Shown: piece after piece, positions 23,921-32,066 of the stretch
Position numbering within the stretch: position 1 is the stretch's first letter
Layout of the letters: the number at the start of each line of letters is the position of its first letter
Assembly (NCBI RefSeq): GCF_027922365.1
Contig: NZ_BSFN01000030.1
Coordinates: 1 to 37,188 of the forward strand
Direction: 5' to 3'
DNA: 37,188 nt
Source of the DNA: Pseudomonas turukhanskensis
GTDB lineage: Bacteria > Pseudomonadota > Gammaproteobacteria > Pseudomonadales > Pseudomonadaceae
Program-made: the position numbers and the translations under genes
The notes under the pieces: model-generated
What the model saw: only the letters and a program-made list of their open reading frames with translations
What the model was told of the DNA's origin: nothing
Database searches by the model: none

Positions 23921-25447
23921 ATGACGATGACCCTCTACACCACCGACTACCTGGAGTATTACCTGACGCTCGTCTCCTGGATCGTCCACAACGGCATCTG
24001 GGCGGTTCTCGTTGCCAGCGGCGTATTCGCCATTCCGTTTCTGGCGATCATCCTTCAGGAATGGCTCAAGGCCCGCGCCGAAGGTGCCGACGAAGGCAAC
24101 AAAGGTGCGCTGTCGGCCGTGCGCATCGAGAACCGCATCTTCGTCGCCATCGTGGTCATCCTATTCGCCGGCATCCCGTTCATCGACGTGGATTTCAACA
24201 CGCTCCGGTTCGATCGCACCCGCTCGGTTCAATGCCAGGTGAGCGTCCCGGAGCCTGCGCAGACGGGCTGGTCGCAATCCTTCAGCACACTCAACAACCA
24301 GTCGGCCAAGGTGCCGGTGTGGTGGTTCTTCATGCACGCGATTTCGCGCGCCGTGACCGGCGCCTCGGTGGCGGCTATTCCCTGCGGCACCGACCTGCGG
24401 CAGATCCGCATGGAGGTCGATGCCACACGCATCGACGATCCGGTGCTGGCCCAGGAGGTTAGCGATTTCACCCACGACTGCTACGGGCCGGCACGTGCCA
24501 GGCTCTTCATGAATCGCCCGGACCTGAACGAGGAGCAGATGTACGACGTGACCTGGATCGGCTCACGCTTCTTCCTCGACACGCCGGGCTACTACGACAC
24601 CTACCGCGCGAAGACGCCACGCGAGGGCTGGCCTTACGACAGTGGCCGCGACGCTGGGCTGGCCGAGGTGCCCAGCGGTGCGGGTTATCCGACCTGCAAC
24701 CAATGGTGGTCCGACGGCACGAATGGACTGCGTGCGCGCCTGCTCGGCCAGGTCGACCCCAGCCTGCTGACGCGAATCGGCGGCTGGGCCGGTTTCCTGC
24801 CACAGGATCAGGTCAACGATTCGGTGGTCCGCGCCATCGCATCGCCCCGACAGCAGAAACGCAACCAGGGTGCGATCTATAGCGACTACGGCGGACAGAT
24901 CGAAATGACCGTCCCCAACGTCGCCACCCGTGCCGCCAGTGACGTCGGGCTGGCCATTGGCTCCCTCGCCTATTTTCCCGCGATGGACGCGATGCGCCAG
25001 GCTCTGCCGATGGTGCTGGCCCTGCTCAAGATGGCACTGGTGATCTGCATCCCGCTCGTGCTGGTGATCGGCACCTACGATCTCAAGACCGTAGTCACGA
25101 TCAGCGTCGTGCAGTTTGCATTGTTTTTCGTCGACTTCTGGTTCCAGCTCGCGCGCTGGATCGACTCGACGATCCTCGACGCACTCTACGGATGGGGTTG
25201 GGGCTGGAGTCGCCCACATACGAACTTCGATCCGCTGATCGGCCTAAACAATGCCTTCGGCGACATGATCGTCAGTTTTGTGATGGCGATGATGTTCTTA
25301 GTCCTACCAGCTTTCTGGATGACTGCTCTAACCTGGGCAGGAATTCGTGCGGGCAGTATCGCCAACAGCTTTTCAGAAGGGGGCAAAGGTGCTGCCAATG
25401 CTGGCGGAAAAGGGACGACTGCAGCTACAAACGCAATGAAATCGTGA
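23921..25447 (+). CDS. traG: TraG N-terminal-like mating protein
   Basis: A 508-residue membrane protein with hydrophobic segments near residues 20-48, 68-90, 360-400 and 440-475, and a large periplasmic part between, matching the TraG N-terminal domain of ICE transfer regions. TraG-type proteins act in pilus assembly and mating-pair stabilisation. It begins LYTTDYLEYYLTLVSWIVHN, typical for the family. The last about 150 bases are less GC-rich and use less preferred codons than the rest, ending in a Gly/Ala/Thr tail. It is the last gene of the third transfer block. Confidence 0.87.
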   Translation: MTMTLYTTDYLEYYLTLVSWIVHNGIWAVLVASGVFAIPFLAIILQEWLKARAEGADEGNKGALSAVRIENRIFVAIVVILFAGIPFIDVDFNTLRFDRTRSVQCQVSVPEPAQTGWSQSFSTLNNQSAKVPVWWFFMHAISRAVTGASVAAIPCGTDLRQIRMEVDATRIDDPVLAQEVSDFTHDCYGPARARLFMNRPDLNEEQMYDVTWIGSRFFLDTPGYYDTYRAKTPREGWPYDSGRDAGLAEVPSGAGYPTCNQWWSDGTNGLRARLLGQVDPSLLTRIGGWAGFLPQDQVNDSVVRAIASPRQQKRNQGAIYSDYGGQIEMTVPNVATRAASDVGLAIGSLAYFPAMDAMRQALPMVLALLKMALVICIPLVLVIGTYDLKTVVTISVVQFALFFVDFWFQLARWIDSTILDALYGWGWGWSRPHTNFDPLIGLNNAFGDMIVSFVMAMMFLVLPAFWMTALTWAGIRAGSIANSFSEGGKGAANAGGKGTTAATNAMKS

Positions 25448-25460
25448 GTGAGACAGACCC

Positions 25461-25838
25461 TCAGTCGTCCTTGTACATCTCGTGCGAAGTGTCGTTATAG
25501 AGGTTGGGATCATACCCAGGGGTTTGCCTGAGTTTGCTGAGCTCATCCTGCACTATGAGCGCATCTTCACTGTCACTATCTAGAGCTCCGTGCTGCACCG
25601 CCCAGGCCGCAGCCACTGCAAACACAAGCAACAGTGCCAGCCAAAACGCGACGTATAGCAGCACGCCGAGCACCACCAGTTTGATGATCCAGAGCAAAGC
25701 GGTGGCCCCCACCGCTGGTATGCCGTGCTCTACAAGCCAGCCATTTGCCTTCCGCTCCTGACGCACATATCCCCGCCACATCCGGCCCAACATTTGGCCC
25801 AGGCGCTCCGCGAATGAAGTCTGTGCAGAGGATTTCAT
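25461..25838 (-). CDS. DUF3742-family membrane protein
   Basis: A 125-residue protein: a basic amphipathic N-terminus (FAERLGQMLGRMWRGYVRQERKAN), two close hydrophobic segments (about 43-66 and 68-88) and an acidic tail ending YNDTSHEMYKDD. This is the DUF3742 layout, a family almost confined to ICE transfer regions, where it usually faces traG. The function is unknown. It is convergent with traG, only 13 bases between stops. Confidence 0.82.
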   Translation of the reverse strand: MKSSAQTSFAERLGQMLGRMWRGYVRQERKANGWLVEHGIPAVGATALLWIIKLVVLGVLLYVAFWLALLLVFAVAAAWAVQHGALDSDSEDALIVQDELSKLRQTPGYDPNLYNDTSHEMYKDD

Positions 25839-25978
25839 GGTGGCTACCTCATGGTTGTCCTGTCGTGTTCTCTCAATGTTTGTTCCATCGTACGCCTGAT
25901 TGAATCCTGTGATGTTTTTCTAACCAGATACGAATTGCCATGCAATAACTAATCAGCGCCTGCGCACAAGGTTCTGTA

Positions 25979-26139
25979 TCAGCGCTGCATCCTTGCCGCT
26001 ACTGCCGCGTCGATTTCAGCAATGCCTTCCGCGGGCGGCGCGTTAGCAAAGCCTTCTGCGATTCGGTCGCTCAGTGCATCGAAACGATCGTGCATGCGGC
26101 GAATGCGGCCGAAAGAGCGGCATCGATTTCGTAGACCAT
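25979..26139 (-). pseudogene. Small ICE gene with an apparent frameshift
   Basis: Two adjoining minus-strand frames look like one protein. From ATG 26137-26139 the first reads MVYEIDAALSAAF; the second continues GRIRRMHDRFDALSDRIAEG, then FANAPPAEGIAEIDAAVAAR and stops at 25979-25981. The shift lies near 26100, within GGCCGCATTCGCCGCATG. Alternatively a 38-residue protein starts at MHDRF (26095). The family is unknown. Confidence 0.35.
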
Positions 26140-26185
26140 CACCGTCCTCCAATCGTTCATCCTGCTATAGGGCGACCTCGCGTTG

Positions 26186-26641
26186 CTATGATGCGCGCCA
26201 ATCCGCCTGGCTCGCGGCTACCAGCGCCGCCCAATCGTCAGGCGGATTGCCTCGTCCGAGCATCTTCTCGAACACGGCATAGGGGTCGGATTTACTGCCC
26301 GCCGACCTCAAGGTCTGTTCGTCGTTGACCCAGGCGAACACGATGGCCTTCGCCTTGGAGTCGTAGCGAAAGAACAGACGGAATCGCCGCCCGATCTTTG
26401 CGCGCCGCCAATGGCGGTATGCCGACCCCAAGGTGTTGCCCTGGCGGAACTCGTCGCGTGAGGGATCGCTCGGCACGACTTCCATGATCAACTGGCTCAA
26501 CGCCCGAAACAACTTGACGTTGGCGTTGCCCTCAAAGCCTTGCGGGTCGTTCTGTTCAGCCCGCTCCGCGGCCACCTGCAGCTTGCGCAACTGCTCGATC
26601 ACGCCCTCGTGGAACAGCAGGGTCCAGCCATGCCGCTGCAT
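26186..26641 (-). CDS. yhaV: YhaV-family ribonuclease toxin
   Basis: A 151-residue protein of YhaV length. It begins QRHGWTLLFHEGVIEQLRKL and has the conserved stretch YRHWRRAKIGRRFRLFFRYD and FAWVNDEQTLRSAGSKSDPY typical of this toxin. YhaV is a ribosome-dependent mRNA-cutting toxin related to RelE. Its ATG shares one base with the stop of the upstream prlF antitoxin gene, so the two are co-translated. No lesions are seen. Confidence 0.9.
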   Translation of the reverse strand: MQRHGWTLLFHEGVIEQLRKLQVAAERAEQNDPQGFEGNANVKLFRALSQLIMEVVPSDPSRDEFRQGNTLGSAYRHWRRAKIGRRFRLFFRYDSKAKAIVFAWVNDEQTLRSAGSKSDPYAVFEKMLGRGNPPDDWAALVAASQADWRAS

Positions 26642-26958
26642 CAGAGCGCCACTTCGCCTTCGATGTCCTCATCGAGGTTCACCGCGTGGCCTGCATTCGC
26701 CAACAGGGACAGGGCAAGATCATTCGGCAAGGACTGGACATGTCGGCCGGCCCGGATGTCCGCCTCAAGCAGGCCAAGGAAGGCTCCGATCGCCGGGTCT
26801 TCGTGCTCGGCGTCCGCTCGGGACACGATGACTTCGCCTCCGCGCAGATCGAAGGCCACCTTTGCGCCGGTGTCCACCCCCAGCGCCTGCCGGATGGGCT
26901 TGGGCAGTGTAATCTGGCCCTTGGAGGTCAGCGTGGCGACTTCATGGATCTCAGGCAT
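26641..26958 (-). CDS. prlF: PrlF/SohA-type antitoxin
   Basis: A 105-residue protein with an AbrB-type swapped-hairpin domain at the N-terminus (EVATLTSKGQITLPKPIRQA then LGVDTGAKVAFDL), the DNA-binding part, and a C-terminal toxin-binding tail (LALSLLANAGHAVNLDEDIE). It neutralises YhaV and represses the operon. The open frame extends to 27234, but the ATG at 26958 is the family start and has GGGAGAG upstream. A perfect palindrome lies 30 bases upstream. Confidence 0.9.
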   Translation of the reverse strand: MPEIHEVATLTSKGQITLPKPIRQALGVDTGAKVAFDLRGGEVIVSRADAEHEDPAIGAFLGLLEADIRAGRHVQSLPNDLALSLLANAGHAVNLDEDIEGEVAL

Positions 26959-26987
26959 CGTAGCTCTCCCGATAGCAATGCCTACAT

Positions 26988-27007
26988 GGTAAGGATGTTT
27001 CCTTACC
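26988..27007. promoter_or_regulatory. Perfect inverted repeat, likely PrlF operator
   Basis: GGTAAGGA (26988-26995) and TCCTTACC (27000-27007) form a perfect inverted repeat around TGTT. The site is 30 bases upstream of the prlF start, in the promoter interval, and fits binding of a dimeric AbrB-type repressor. Binding is inferred. Confidence 0.6.
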
Positions 27008-27175
27008 TCGTCAATCTGGCTGAGCATGGCACCCCCATCTGCTCGAAAAGGAAGGTGCCATTCTAGATTCGGCACAGGTCGCCTTCCCGCCTCAATCCGA
27101 CTTGAGCCAAGCCGCATTGGTTGTGGTTCGGCAGGATCCGCTGCCCTATACCCCAAGGCTTCCGTAAAGGCCAAA

Positions 27176-27209
27176 GGGTTGGGAAGGGGCAAGGGAATGG
27201 GGTCAAGGG
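27176..27209 (+). repeat. Six-run G tract (G-quadruplex motif) before the relaxase gene
   Basis: Six runs of three or four G (27176, 27181, 27186, 27193, 27199 and 27207) are separated by loops of 2-4 bases (TT, AA, CAA, AAT, TCAA), meeting the usual G-quadruplex pattern with spare runs. It starts 95 bases before the mobH ATG on the coding strand. The surrounding interval (27010-27270) has no gene and could include oriT or the mobH promoter; I see no long inverted repeat that would mark oriT. Confidence 0.55.
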
Positions 27210-27270
27210 CAAAGGCCCTACCCGAAAAGGCCAAAAGGCTCCCCTGAGCAGCCCGTCATCGGGGTTCGCC

Positions 27271-29103
27271 ATGCTCTCGCTGCTCCAGCGCAAACGGGTA
27301 TCACCAACCACCGGCGCACGGTCCACTCCAGCCATAAAGCCCCCCAAAGGGCTGACTCGGCCGGAGTCGGCCGCCGCCCTGCTGGCCACGCCCCGCCGGC
27401 AACGCTTGCTGGAACACATCTGGCAACGCACCTCACTCTCGCGCAAGCAGTTCGCCTCGCTGTACCTTGCACCGCTGGAGCGCTACGCCGAACTGGTCCA
27501 GCAGTTACCCGCCTCCGAAAGCCACCACCACGCCTACCCTGGTGGGATGCTGGACCACGGCCTGGAAATCGTCGCCTACGCGCTCAAGCTGCGGCAGTCG
27601 TATCTGCTGCCCACCGGCACCACCCCCGAGGACCAAGTCGTACAGGCGGAAGCCTGGACCGCCGCCATAGCCTACGCTGCGCTGCTGCATGACATCGGCA
27701 AGGTCGCCGTCGACCTGCATGTCGAGTACGCCGACGGCAGCCATTGGCACCCCTGGCACGGCGCACTAGCACGCCCCTACCGCTTCCGCTACCGTCAGGA
27801 TCGCGAGTACCGCCTGCACAGCGCAGCAACCGGCCTGCTGTACCGGCAGGTGCTCGACTGCGAAATTCTCGACTGGCTCAGCCGCTATCCCCCGCTCTGG
27901 TCCGCGCTGCTGTACGTCCTGGCCGGCCAGTACGAACACGCCGGCGTTCTCGGCGAGCTGGTGACTCAGGCCGACCGTGCTTCGGTGGCCCAGGCTCTGG
28001 GCGGCGATCCAGCACGCGCCATGGCGGCACCGAAGCACGCCCTGCAACGCAAGCTGCTCGATGGCCTGCGCTACCTGCTCAAGGAAGAACTGAAACTCAA
28101 CCAGCCCCAGGCGTCGGATGGCTGGTTGACCCAGGACGCGCTCTGGCTGGTCAGCAAAACGGTTTCGGACAAGCTGCGCGCCCACCTGCTGGCCCAGGGC
28201 ATCGACGGCATCCCCGCGAACAACACTGCCGTGTTCAACGTGCTGCAGGACCACGGCATGCTCCAACCCACGCCGGATGGCAAGGCGATCTGGCGGGCAA
28301 CCGTCACGAGCGCAGCCGGCTGGTCGCACACCTTCACCCTGCTGCGGCTGGCCCCGGCCCTGATCTGGGAGGGGGATGATCGGCCGGAGCCGTTCGCCGG
28401 CACCGTGGCGGTGGAGCTGGAGCCCAAAGATAGCACCTCCGCACCAGCAACCGAGACCGGCGACCTCTCGCCCACCACTGCCGCATCTACTCCGCCCGCA
28501 GCCCCCGCAGCCCCCGCTGCCGATAGCGTCGATACCCTGCTGGTATTGCTCGGTACCCTCGATACCGAACCGACCGAGCAGGAGCCAGCAATTGAACCGT
28601 CACGAGCAACCGGCGTCGATGAGCCGTCTGCACCGTCCCACGGGACCGACCCAACGCCGCCGCCCACCCCAGCGCTCCCGTCCTCCTCGAACAACGAAAT
28701 CACGCGGGAACCACCTTCCGGCGAACACTTCATGGCCTGGCTGCGGCAGCGCGTCCAGAGCCGAAAGCTCATCATCAATGACGCCAAGGCCCTGGTGCAT
28801 ACCGTGGCCGACACGGCGTTCCTGGTCAGCCCTGGTGTATTCCAGCGCTACGCACAAGAGCACCCACAAACGGCCGTGCTCGCCAAGCAGGACCAAGTCG
28901 CCGACTGGCAGTGGGTGCAGAAGCGTTTCGAGAAGCTGCAACAACACCGCAAGCAGAGCAACGGCCTGAACATCTGGACGTGCGAGGTGACGGGGCCGCG
29001 CAAGTCACGGCGATTACATGGTTACCTACTATCAGATCCGCAACACCTATTTGCGGAGATGCCTCTCGCCAACCCCTACCTACAACTGTCTTGTAATCAA
29101 TAG
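27271..29103 (+). CDS. traI: MobH-family relaxase (TraI_2)
   Basis: A 610-residue relaxase that should nick the element at oriT and pilot the strand. The N-terminal TraI_2 domain (about 25-350) carries HHHAYPGGMLDHGLEI (His85-87, His96) and LLHDIGK (His140, Asp141), the HD-type metal motif of MobH relaxases, unlike tyrosine-based ones. A Thr/Pro/Ser linker (about 385-485) leads to the C-terminal TraI_2_C domain (about 490-600, GEHFMAWLRQRVQSRKLIIN). The ATG at 27271 is used; an open frame continues to 27121, but that part is low-complexity G-rich DNA. In this ICE class integrase or partition genes often follow; here there are only insertion sequence remains. Confidence 0.9.
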   Translation: MLSLLQRKRVSPTTGARSTPAIKPPKGLTRPESAAALLATPRRQRLLEHIWQRTSLSRKQFASLYLAPLERYAELVQQLPASESHHHAYPGGMLDHGLEIVAYALKLRQSYLLPTGTTPEDQVVQAEAWTAAIAYAALLHDIGKVAVDLHVEYADGSHWHPWHGALARPYRFRYRQDREYRLHSAATGLLYRQVLDCEILDWLSRYPPLWSALLYVLAGQYEHAGVLGELVTQADRASVAQALGGDPARAMAAPKHALQRKLLDGLRYLLKEELKLNQPQASDGWLTQDALWLVSKTVSDKLRAHLLAQGIDGIPANNTAVFNVLQDHGMLQPTPDGKAIWRATVTSAAGWSHTFTLLRLAPALIWEGDDRPEPFAGTVAVELEPKDSTSAPATETGDLSPTTAASTPPAAPAAPAADSVDTLLVLLGTLDTEPTEQEPAIEPSRATGVDEPSAPSHGTDPTPPPTPALPSSSNNEITREPPSGEHFMAWLRQRVQSRKLIINDAKALVHTVADTAFLVSPGVFQRYAQEHPQTAVLAKQDQVADWQWVQKRFEKLQQHRKQSNGLNIWTCEVTGPRKSRRLHGYLLSDPQHLFAEMPLANPYLQLSCNQ

Positions 29104-29330
29104 GCCCCGGGGTCGCCCTGATTGGGCGATACTGGAACCATATAAATCAAATGGTTACGTGAAGTCGTAGCTTTTTTGTGGCCGAAGATCAGCTTAGGGT
29201 AGGTATTTTCCACCTCATACATTCTCGGCGAGAAAAATCGCGCCAGCTGGCATACCGTTCATCTGAAAATACTCACAATCCAAACCACCTCGTGGCGGAT
29301 TTTATTTATGTCCCAAAATGCCCAGATGTT
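29104..29330. other. Non-coding junction between ICE and insertion-sequence debris
   Basis: No gene is seen. GC content drops (TATAAATCAAATGG near 29140, GTAGCTTTTTTGTGG near 29167). A weak hairpin around CCACCTCGTGG (29284-29294) with flanking AATCC/GGATT is followed by TTTATTT and could act as a plus-strand terminator for mobH. The ICE-like sequence ends somewhere here. Confidence 0.4.
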
Positions 29331-30296
29331 GCCGCTGACCGAAAACTGACCCAGTAGAGGCTGTTCTGCCGACTGAAAACTGACCCAGGTGTTCAACTGC
29401 TTCTGCTCAGTTTTTGAGCAGGAGAACACAGGGTGATCAGTATGGAAATTATGGGCAAAATTCGCCGGATGTATTTTCGCGACAAACTGTCGTTGCATGA
29501 GATAGCCAAGCGCACCGGGTTGGCGTGCAACACCATTCGCAAGTGGGTCAGAGCGCCGGAAGCCAAGCAGCCGGTGTACCTGCGCAGGGCCATTTTCAAC
29601 AAGCTGAGTCCGTTTCACGCCACGCTGGAGCAGGCGCTTAAAGCCGACTCGTTGCGTCCCAAACAGCAGCGCCGGAGTGCCAAGGCGCTGTTGGCGCAAA
29701 TCAAAGCCGAGGGTTACGACGGTAGCTACAGTCAGCTCACCGCGTTTCTCCGTGCCTGGCGCGGGGAACAGGGCAAGGCGTTGCACGCCTTTGTGCCGCT
29801 GACCTTTGCCCTTGGCGAGGCGTTTCAGTTTGACTGGAGCGAAGAGGGCCTGTTGATCGGCGGCATTTACCGGCGCATGCAGGTGGCGCACCTGAAGCTG
29901 TGCGCCAGCCGAGCGTTCTGGCTGGTGGCTTATCCGAGCCAGGGCCACGAGATGTTGTTCGACGCGCATACGCGCTCGTTCAGCGCCTTGGGCGGGGTGC
30001 CGCGCCGGGGCATTTACGACAACATGAAAACGGCCGTCGACAAGGTCAACAAGGGCAAAGGCCGGACGGTGAACGCACGCTTTGCGGTGATGTGTGCGCA
30101 CTACCTGTTCGATCCGGACTTCTGCAACGTCGCCGCGGGCTGGGAAAAGGGCATCGTCGAAAAGAACGTGCAAGACAGCCGGCGCCGCATCTGGCTGGAC
30201 GCTCAGGACGGCCAATTCCATTCCTTCGAAGAACTCAATGCCTGGTTGGGCCAGCGCTGCCGCGCACTCTGGAGCGAGCTGTCGCACCCGCAATAG
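29331..30296 (+). mobile_element. Truncated IS21-family element
   Basis: The left end has the repeated terminal boxes typical of IS21: GAAAACTGACCCAG occurs at 29341-29354 and 29375-29388. A partial istA follows, and then sequence similarity stops near 30296. The helper ATPase gene istB and the right end are absent, so the element cannot move by itself. Confidence 0.75.
29433..30296 (+). pseudogene. istA: 3'-truncated istA transposase (IS21 family)
   Basis: The 287 residues cover the helix-turn-helix (about 18-42, LSLHEIAKRTGLACNTIRKW) and the whole DDE core with Asp134 (FQFDWSE), Asp196 (IYDNMK) and Glu243 (GIVEKN). IS21 IstA proteins are about 500 residues long; here the reading frame ends at a TAG after ELSHPQ, so the C-terminal beta-barrel part is lost. 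Translation may begin at GTG 29433 or ATG 29442. It matches the family closely up to the break, so the deletion looks recent. Confidence 0.8.
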
Positions 30297-30591
30297 GGGT
30301 CGTGCCGAGATAAGGGGAAAATTCATTCATTTTGTCTGTAAGTGACTGTTCTTAATGATTAAAATTTCATCCTGCCGGCTACGTCAGGCCTGAACCACTT
30401 CCGTCTTCTGCTGAATGCTCAATTACGTGATGATGGTTGTACAGAATTCCATATATGAAGAAAAAATTGTCAATTCACCCATGCGTAAAGATTTTCTTGG
30501 CCGAGTTAAGAAAATCTGTAGCAATGAAGCGATTCTAAAGGTTTGGTTTGGATGGCGCCCCCCTTCTCGGCCGCCGCTGGAGCTACTGACC

Positions 30592-30876
30592 ATGGAGCAC
30601 ATCGTTACTCAACCGTCTGAAACCGCCATAGACATCGCTTGTGATGTCTGCAGCCAGAGCACTCGCGTGGAAGGCTATGACCAACAGCTTGTAACCCTTC
30701 AGGCCCACTGGGGGTATGGTTCTAAACATGATGGTGAGCATTATGAGGTTTGTCTGTGCGAACTCTGCTTCTTCAGAACCCTGAGCCATCTCCGCCGCGA
30801 TCGCATGGTCAACACCATGTTCGACGAGGAGCCTGATATCACGGAGGATGAGTTCGGTCTGGTGCGAATTAAGTAG
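30592..30876 (+). CDS. Small cysteine-rich hypothetical protein
   Basis: A 94-residue soluble protein with two cysteine pairs, CDVC (near residue 15) and CLCELC (near 57), suggesting a zinc ribbon, plus HWGYGSKHDGEHYEV between them. The ATG at 30592 is preferred; an open frame starting at 30415 adds about 59 residues of AT-richer sequence without clear coding character. Similar zinc-ribbon proteins are common as accessory genes on Pseudomonas islands. The function is unknown. It ends eight bases inside the opposite-facing gene at 30869. Confidence 0.55.
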   Translation: MEHIVTQPSETAIDIACDVCSQSTRVEGYDQQLVTLQAHWGYGSKHDGEHYEVCLCELCFFRTLSHLRRDRMVNTMFDEEPDITEDEFGLVRIK

Positions 30877-31033
30877 GTCGTTCCGGAGTAGGCAAAGGCA
30901 CTGGGGTGTTGGTATCAAGGCTCTGGGCCCAGGTCTCGGCCAATTCGTGATCAATCACCAAGCCCTCTCTCACGTCAGCCAATGCTTCACGTGTTAGATC
31001 AGCATATCTTCGTTCGTTATTCGTGTTGGCCAT
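30869..31033 (-). CDS. Orphan antitoxin-like small protein
   Basis: A 54-residue protein (start MANTNNERRYADLTREALAD; then VREGLVIDHELAETWAQSL and a proline-rich end). The short helix-rich body and the IDHELAETWAQSL stretch resemble small antitoxins that pair with RelE/ParE toxins. No toxin frame is found beside it: upstream on the same strand are the decayed genes at 31071 and 31537, downstream the convergent gene. The identification is tentative. Confidence 0.45.
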   Translation of the reverse strand: MANTNNERRYADLTREALADVREGLVIDHELAETWAQSLDTNTPVPLPTPERPT

Positions 31034-31070
31034 TTCGCTTCCGTTTTACAGTGTCTTGCTGCAATGCCTA

Positions 31071-31565
31071 TTAGCCCACGGGCGCTGGCTCTGAATAGCC
31101 CGTTGTAACGCCCTGAGTGGCGGCGTAATGGCGGGTTTGGAAAGCCAGGACATCCTGCATCTGCTTGCTGACGTCTTCTTCCAGACCCCACTCATAGGCC
31201 AGCTTGTCGAGCTGGTAGCGAGAGACAAGCTGGGTCGCCCGCGGCGAGCGTTCGACCGGTTTCAGGCTCGACCAACTACTGACAAAGCCTTTCAGGCGCG
31301 CGGCTTTGTCCGCTGATACACAGGGAAATCGGCGCAGCAGGTCGACCAGATAGAGGGCGCGCAGCTTCTGCTCGGGCTAGCGCAGCTTGCCCTTGCCCGC
31401 CACTTCTCGCGGCAGTACGGGCACTAGGTCGCGCTCCTCGTACCAGAGCTGCTTGGCCAGCTCCACGAGAGAACCGGACGCAACTTGGCTGAGGCGCTGC
31501 TGGGTGACAGTTTCCAGGAGCGCGCCGAAGCTTTGTTTACGGTTCGGGCGCGGCATCTCGACCAT
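31071..31565 (-). pseudogene. Unidentified gene split by an in-frame amber codon
   Basis: One minus-strand frame encodes 164 residues broken by a single TAG at 31377-31379. The first part is MVEMPRPNRKQSFGALLETV to VPVLPREVAGKGKLR; directly after the TAG it resumes PEQKLRALYLVDLLRRFPCV and runs about 100 more residues to AATQGVTTGYSEPAPVG and TAA. Both sides have the same coding character, so a CAG-to-TAG change is the simple explanation. Basic helices suggest a DNA-binding or regulatory protein, but I do not recognise the family. Its start overlaps the end of the upstream gene by about 28 bases. Confidence 0.6.
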
Positions 31566-31838
31566 CCTCCAGGTACTTAGCGGTGACCAGTTGCAGGCAT
31601 CCTAGCATTGCGCTTCGGTTGCCCACGGCGTAATCGATGGCCTCAGTCGCCAGTGTAACAAACTGGCCGACATCGACACGGCCGCATTCGATGAGCTGTT
31701 CGATACCCGCAGCATCAACAGCTTGCTTTACAGCTCACCTGCCGAAATCGGCAACGCTACGGGCTTACCCTGTTCCGCATGGATTTCCGAACGGGTCGGA
31801 CTCCTCGATTTCGCCGGCGGCACCACATCCACGAGGGG
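31537..31838 (-). pseudogene. Unidentified gene, 5'-truncated and frameshifted
   Basis: Two minus-strand frames join near 31730. The upstream one begins after a TAG (31839-31841) and reads PLVDVVPPAKSRSPTRSEIH, ending PISAGEL at TAA 31728-31730. The downstream one, shifted by one base, reads KQAVDAAGIEQLIECGRVDV then GQFVTLATEAIDYAVGNRSA and ends YLEDGRDAAPEP at 31537-31539; it has no start codon of its own. One missing base near 31730 would fuse them. The N-terminus is missing. The family is unknown. It overlaps the amber-split gene, so the pair was an operon. Confidence 0.5.
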
Positions 31839-31841
31839 CTA

Positions 31842-32066
31842 TCGGTAAGAGTCCCTGCCTGGCCGCGCACCTTTTGGTTCAAGCTTGTCAGCATCTTTGG
31901 CTTGGCTATTATGACGACGTTTATATGAGGTTCACGTGTGTTAGCCGTACCCGCTCATCCCTAGCCCCTCTCCGCCTTGATGCTGGCAGATTCAGTCTTG
32001 CCTCGCGGTTCGACCTACCGAAATATCGGCGGTTACATTGTCCCCAGAGCTTCAGACCCGGCTGTT
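31842..32066. other. Intergenic stretch without recognisable gene
   Basis: Between the decayed minus-strand gene and the IS110 remnant I see no coding signal on either strand; short frames have random composition. Confidence 0.4.

Noticed and set aside
26641..27234. A 197-residue form of PrlF
   Set aside because: The added N-terminus would cover the operator palindrome and promoter; the AbrB domain starts right after the ATG at 26958.
27271..29103. A longer MobH starting at 27121
   Set aside because: The added 50 residues come from the G-run tract and are Lys/Gly/Arg low-complexity; the ATG at 27271 gives the usual family N-terminus.
29284..29310. Possible mobH terminator near 29290
   Set aside because: The hairpin is short and bulged; kept only as a remark in the junction entry.
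29259..30326. Minus-strand frame of 355 codons opposite istA
   Set aside because: istA on the plus strand is clearly the real gene by its DDE motifs.
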